From JABMNT01 sp048262655 (GTDB lineage Bacteria > Pseudomonadota > Alphaproteobacteria > Rhodospirillales > Casp-alpha2), in assembly GCA_048262655.1 (NCBI GenBank), contig JBLXEY010000009.1:79715-143714 (forward strand): DNA of 64,000 bases, in the 5' to 3' direction. Positions 61,171 to 64,000 of the stretch are shown piece after piece. Under the pieces are notes generated by a model. The model was not told where the DNA came from. It did not search any database and saw only the letters and a list, made by a program, of their open reading frames with translations. Made by a program: the position numbers and the translations under genes. Position 1 is the first letter of the stretch; each line of letters starts with the position of its first letter.

Positions 61171-61740
61171 ATGGGCAAGCAGGCAAAAGTATTAAGTAAG
61201 GGCGATATTAAGTTGGCATTGGCGATTGCGGATAATCCACGTAATCAAGCGATGTTGATGCTTACAGTGCTGGCAGGGCTTCGCGCCATCTCTGTTGCCA
61301 GTCTCACGATTGGCTCTGTGATGGATACCAATGGCAAAGTGTTGGATAGGATTATTCTTGGTAAGCACCAATCCAAAGGCAATACAGTACATACTTTGCC
61401 GGTCAGTAAGAAGTTGGCAAAATATCTGGCTGATTATCTTGGAACACTTAGCCAGCGCCGATTGGAACTACACCGTCCGCTGTTTATCAGTCAAAAAACC
61501 AATGATAAGTTTTCGGCGCATGGGGTGGTGATGTTCTTTCAACGGCTATATAAAATGGCTGGTATAACCGGTGCCAGTTCCCACAGTGGACGTCGCACAT
61601 TTTGCACGACGCTTTCATCGGAACATGGGGTCTCGGTGTTCGTGCTCAAAAGGCTTATGAATCACCAGTCGATTCAAACCACATCAATGTATGTGGATGT
61701 CACTGATTCCACTTTGGCGAATGCGGTCAACCACCTATGA
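61171..61740 (+). CDS. Short tyrosine recombinase lacking the N-terminal domain
   Basis: A 189-residue protein consisting only of the catalytic domain of tyrosine recombinases. Numbered from the ATG at 61162, all residues are present: Arg41 (GLRAIS), Lys72 (SKGNT), His141 and Arg144 (HSGRRTF), His168 (NHQS) and the nucleophile Tyr177 (SMYVDV). Size and lack of a core-binding domain recall FimB/FimE-type recombinases and some plasmid resolvases. ATG at 61171 has AGGA eight bases upstream and is preferred. It may resolve multimers, invert DNA or help excision; no clear invertible segment is seen. Confidence 0.82.
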   Translation: MGKQAKVLSKGDIKLALAIADNPRNQAMLMLTVLAGLRAISVASLTIGSVMDTNGKVLDRIILGKHQSKGNTVHTLPVSKKLAKYLADYLGTLSQRRLELHRPLFISQKTNDKFSAHGVVMFFQRLYKMAGITGASSHSGRRTFCTTLSSEHGVSVFVLKRLMNHQSIQTTSMYVDVTDSTLANAVNHL

Positions 61741-62077
61741 ACCGGCTCATAACTGTCCCGCTTAAATTCATTTTGGTTGGCATTGTCGCATTTATTATCG
61801 GACTCAATCGTGGGTTCAGCCGTATGTAAGCATAACAGGTTTAGTAAGAACTATTCGATGTTGCTGCTAGGGGGGGGGTATACGGGTTTCTTCTTTTCCG
61901 CCTTATAATATTGGCAGTCATTATATGTGTCAGGCACGGTAGATTGTTCTTCAACCAATGCGTGGTGGCATATACTGCCAATTCCAAAAGCGCAAGTATT
62001 GTGGGGGCATTTTATTCGCATAATACACTATGTGGTCATGTATCAGTGGCTCTGTATATAGGTTTCCACTATTTAAC
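61741..62077. other. Non-coding gap with a poly-G run and an inverted repeat
   Basis: 337 bases between the convergent recombinase and integrase genes. It has a run of nine G at 61870-61878 and a 9-bp inverted repeat, ATTGGCAGT (61910-61918) with ACTGCCAAT (61974-61982), 55 bases apart. No gene is seen. CATAACTG near 61750 also occurs in the repeat copy near 58973. Confidence 0.5.
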
Positions 62078-63655
62078 TTAAATCAAATGCGCCAAATCCA
62101 ATCCATCATATTTCAACTTCGCCAGCGCATCAGCCTTTGTCTGTAAATCGATATGTGTATAAATCGCTGTTTGGCTGGCATTTTTATGTCCAACGATTGA
62201 ACCCACCAACAACATATCCCGTGTCTGTTCCCATAACGTAGATACAAAGGTATGGCGGAATGAATGGAAGTCTTTCTGCTCTTTATAAGTGTCCGTTTTT
62301 TTCCGATATTTTGTAAAGTCGGATGAATATTCATATCCCAACTTTTCGTCAGCACCGCCACGGGTTAGTTCAGCAAAAATGCGATGGGTTGGTGTTTTAG
62401 CATCAAACAGGTCAAGGAAGCCAAGGTTGGTAAGTTCGCTATGTATCGGCACATGTCGGATACTGGAAGTCGTTTTCAATCGTTGGTCTTCACCTTCAAC
62501 CACATCAAGGTATTGAACACCATCTTTAGATTTCAGGTCGCCACACTGTAGTTGGCAAATTTCTTCAAGACGCATACCAGTATAGATGCCAATAATCGGA
62601 AGCCACCAATAGGCATCTTTGATGATTTTATTTCCGGCATTGTAGCGCACGCTACATTTTTCCGAGGCTGTGCCAGTCCACTGCGGTGTCAAAAATAATT
62701 TGTTAAGTTCATCTACAGTCCATCTTTCCCGTGTATCTGGCTGGCGAACCTTTTTAGAGAACTGTTGCCCACCAAATAACTGGTCAAGATTGATTACCGT
62801 GTCGTGATACTGATTGGATGTCTTGAACACGGATTTTACGGAACGTAAATGCTTATCCAATGTGGTGATGGTCATCTTTTGTTTATCAGAAGCAATCGCC
62901 AATATCTCTGCAATATTCCGGTCTTTATCCTTATGCGATTTACCATATGATTTATGCACCTGTTCAATTGTTTCGATGTAGTTGCCAATATCATGCCGGT
63001 CATAATCTGATAGGTTCATGTCGCCAAGGATTTTGATAAACAGGTCAATCGCATGTTCGTTATGGCGCTTGGCTGTTTCATTCCAGCCACGGGATTTTTC
63101 TTTAATGAAGGTCGGTAAAAAATCAGTGATGTTTGGTAGCTTATTCGTAGGCTGAACTGACGAACCACCATCGATGATATGCTTGGTTAGTGCAGCACTT
63201 GTATCCAGCGTCTGTTGGTTCGCTTTTGCCGTTTCTTTCGCCCATTCACTGGCAACCTCATCAATATTGACTCGATGTTCCTTAATCGGAATTTCTACCC
63301 CACCACCAAGACTCTTTGGCAGTGGCATATCAGTTGATAAATCCAACGTGATGCGCCCTCGATTCTTCTTCGCCCTCATCATACGCTTATGCTGGTCGCC
63401 CAGCATATTTTCAACAAGCCCTTTCAAGCGTTTGTTCTCTTCTTCTAAATCACTATCAGCCATCCGAACCCTGCCAAAAAAATCTTGGTGTATAGCAGTA
63501 AGATACATCACTGATGTCTTGGCGTCTCGTAATGAACAACCAGCAAGCGATATTTTTATTTCATTCTTCTGGATAAGTGGAACAAGGTCTTTTGGGATTC
63601 GTCGTCTAAAATAGTATTTGGCATCTTGCTTGAACAAATATGTCAAGGTCGCCAT
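62078..63655 (-). CDS. int: Tyrosine integrase of the element (DUF6538-type N-terminus)
   Basis: A 525-residue site-specific integrase. The N-terminus (YLFKQDAKYYFRRRIPKDL) is of the DUF6538 type; a SAM-like core-binding domain and the catalytic domain follow, with Arg362 (TGMRLEEI), Lys394, His464 and Arg467 (HSFRHTF), His490 (VGH) and Tyr499 (AIYTHI). It should integrate the element into the tRNA-Gln 3' end by recombination of the 18-bp core. The gene starts about 140 bases from attR and reads into the element, the usual placement. Confidence 0.95.
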   Translation of the reverse strand: MATLTYLFKQDAKYYFRRRIPKDLVPLIQKNEIKISLAGCSLRDAKTSVMYLTAIHQDFFGRVRMADSDLEEENKRLKGLVENMLGDQHKRMMRAKKNRGRITLDLSTDMPLPKSLGGGVEIPIKEHRVNIDEVASEWAKETAKANQQTLDTSAALTKHIIDGGSSVQPTNKLPNITDFLPTFIKEKSRGWNETAKRHNEHAIDLFIKILGDMNLSDYDRHDIGNYIETIEQVHKSYGKSHKDKDRNIAEILAIASDKQKMTITTLDKHLRSVKSVFKTSNQYHDTVINLDQLFGGQQFSKKVRQPDTRERWTVDELNKLFLTPQWTGTASEKCSVRYNAGNKIIKDAYWWLPIIGIYTGMRLEEICQLQCGDLKSKDGVQYLDVVEGEDQRLKTTSSIRHVPIHSELTNLGFLDLFDAKTPTHRIFAELTRGGADEKLGYEYSSDFTKYRKKTDTYKEQKDFHSFRHTFVSTLWEQTRDMLLVGSIVGHKNASQTAIYTHIDLQTKADALAKLKYDGLDLAHLI

Positions 63656-63792
63656 ATATTGGTCACAAGGGCGGTCACGGTGGGCTGGGCATAATAATCA
63701 AGCAAGTATACAAACCTTAAAAAAACCTTTGTAATCAGCCATTTATTCACCCCAAATCCTTTCCCTATCGGCGCGTAAAAATCCACTTATGC

Positions 63793-63810
63793 TCCTTCCG
63801 CCCCAGCCAA
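63793..63810 (+). repeat. attR: exact copy of the tRNA-Gln 3' end
   Basis: The 18 bases are identical to 57948-57965. The rest of the tRNA is absent here, so this is the right junction of the element, not a second tRNA gene. Confidence 0.9.
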
Positions 63811-64000
63811 TCTTTTTCTTCCTTTCAAATCATCGTCTTAATTGTCATTTCCATTTAGGAATTTCAATTCACACTTAATATTTTCAATTTCACCCCTAAG
63901 AATTTCATAAAGCGGATAATTTATGACCTGCTCCCCAACTTATCCTCATTCATAAGTAGAATCTGTTCTGGTTATGGTCCTGTTTGGACCGATTTACAAA
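63811..64000. other. AT-rich chromosome beyond attR, no gene seen
   Basis: The last 190 bases contain no open frame with recognisable coding character. They should be the DNA that followed tRNA-Gln before insertion. Confidence 0.5.

Larger units (their letters stand above)
57948..63810. mobile_element. tRNA-Gln-integrated genetic element of about 5.85 kb
   Basis: Bounded by exact 18-bp direct repeats of the tRNA-Gln 3' end. A full-length tyrosine integrase lies next to the right repeat. The interior is AT-richer than the flanking chromosome and its genes are unlike the neighbours. Contents from left: HD-GYP protein (leftward), small gene plus HUH-like Rep (rightward), a decayed integrase N-terminus, a 64-residue unknown gene (leftward), a short tyrosine recombinase (rightward), integrase (leftward). 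There are no capsid, conjugation or toxin-antitoxin genes that I recognise. It could be a replicating integrative element or a phage/plasmid satellite. Confidence 0.9.

Noticed and set aside
61910..61982. 9-bp inverted repeat as an invertible switch for the short recombinase
   Set aside because: The 55-base spacing is very short for inversion and no promoter is visible between the arms; a hairpin is as likely.
63793..63810. Second tRNA-Gln gene
   Set aside because: Only the last 18 bases of the tRNA are present; there is no D arm or anticodon arm.
57948..63810. CRISPR array or defence island
   Set aside because: The repeats are few, irregularly spaced and partly inside genes, and no cas or classical defence genes are seen.

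Overview
The window reads as chromosome of a free-living, probably marine alphaproteobacterium, perhaps near the Rhodospirillales, Kiloniellales or Sneathiellales. The clues are a CcrM-type GANTC methyltransferase, ethylmalonyl-CoA pathway genes (ccr, ecm, mcd), the order small twin-membrane protein / PduO adenosyltransferase / etfBA / hbd, a TIGR02302 (DUF4175) protein beside lysA, a NavAb-like sodium channel and an arsenosugar glycosyltransferase pair. Genus assignment is inference. No rRNA, CRISPR array or insertion sequence was seen.

Left part (0-26.6 kb): the end of a zinc-ribbon/DUF3426 protein; a leftward DUF4175 - lysA - small lipoprotein - argH cluster with a divergent TlpA-like thioredoxin; a hemerythrin and a voltage-gated channel; aminopeptidase P; and a leftward VOC - CoA-transferase - HMG-CoA lyase-like - LysR operon whose LysR gene appears to start at ATT. 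Next comes the ethylmalonyl-CoA cluster (ecm diverging from ccr, then mcd), then SDR, LysE, RraA, LLM flavoprotein and GFA genes.

Middle (26.6-57.8 kb): leuA behind a leucine-rich leader peptide that may be translated from the 5' end of its mRNA; cold-shock protein; the adenosyltransferase - etfB - etfA - hbd group, which supplies cofactor and electron transfer for ecm and mcd, with ETF-quinone oxidoreductase at 46.6 kb; ccrM - rnhB - antiporter; arsenosugar genes; mog/moaB and a lytic transglycosylase; uracil-DNA glycosylase; TPR protein - ispE; an AlaX-like editing protein; two further LysR genes; and a membrane nucleotidyl cyclase carrying a ferredoxin-like [2Fe-2S] motif.

Right end (57.9-63.8 kb): tRNA-Gln(TTG) followed by an AT-rich integrated element bounded by an exact 18-bp repeat of the tRNA 3' end. 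It carries a stand-alone HD-GYP protein, a two-gene unit with a candidate HUH replication initiator, a short catalytic-domain-only tyrosine recombinase, a full-length tyrosine integrase beside the right repeat, a dispersed 15-bp repeat resembling iterons, and two poly-G tracts. This is the most unusual part of the window: a compact, possibly self-replicating integrative element with no recognised structural, conjugation or classical defence genes.
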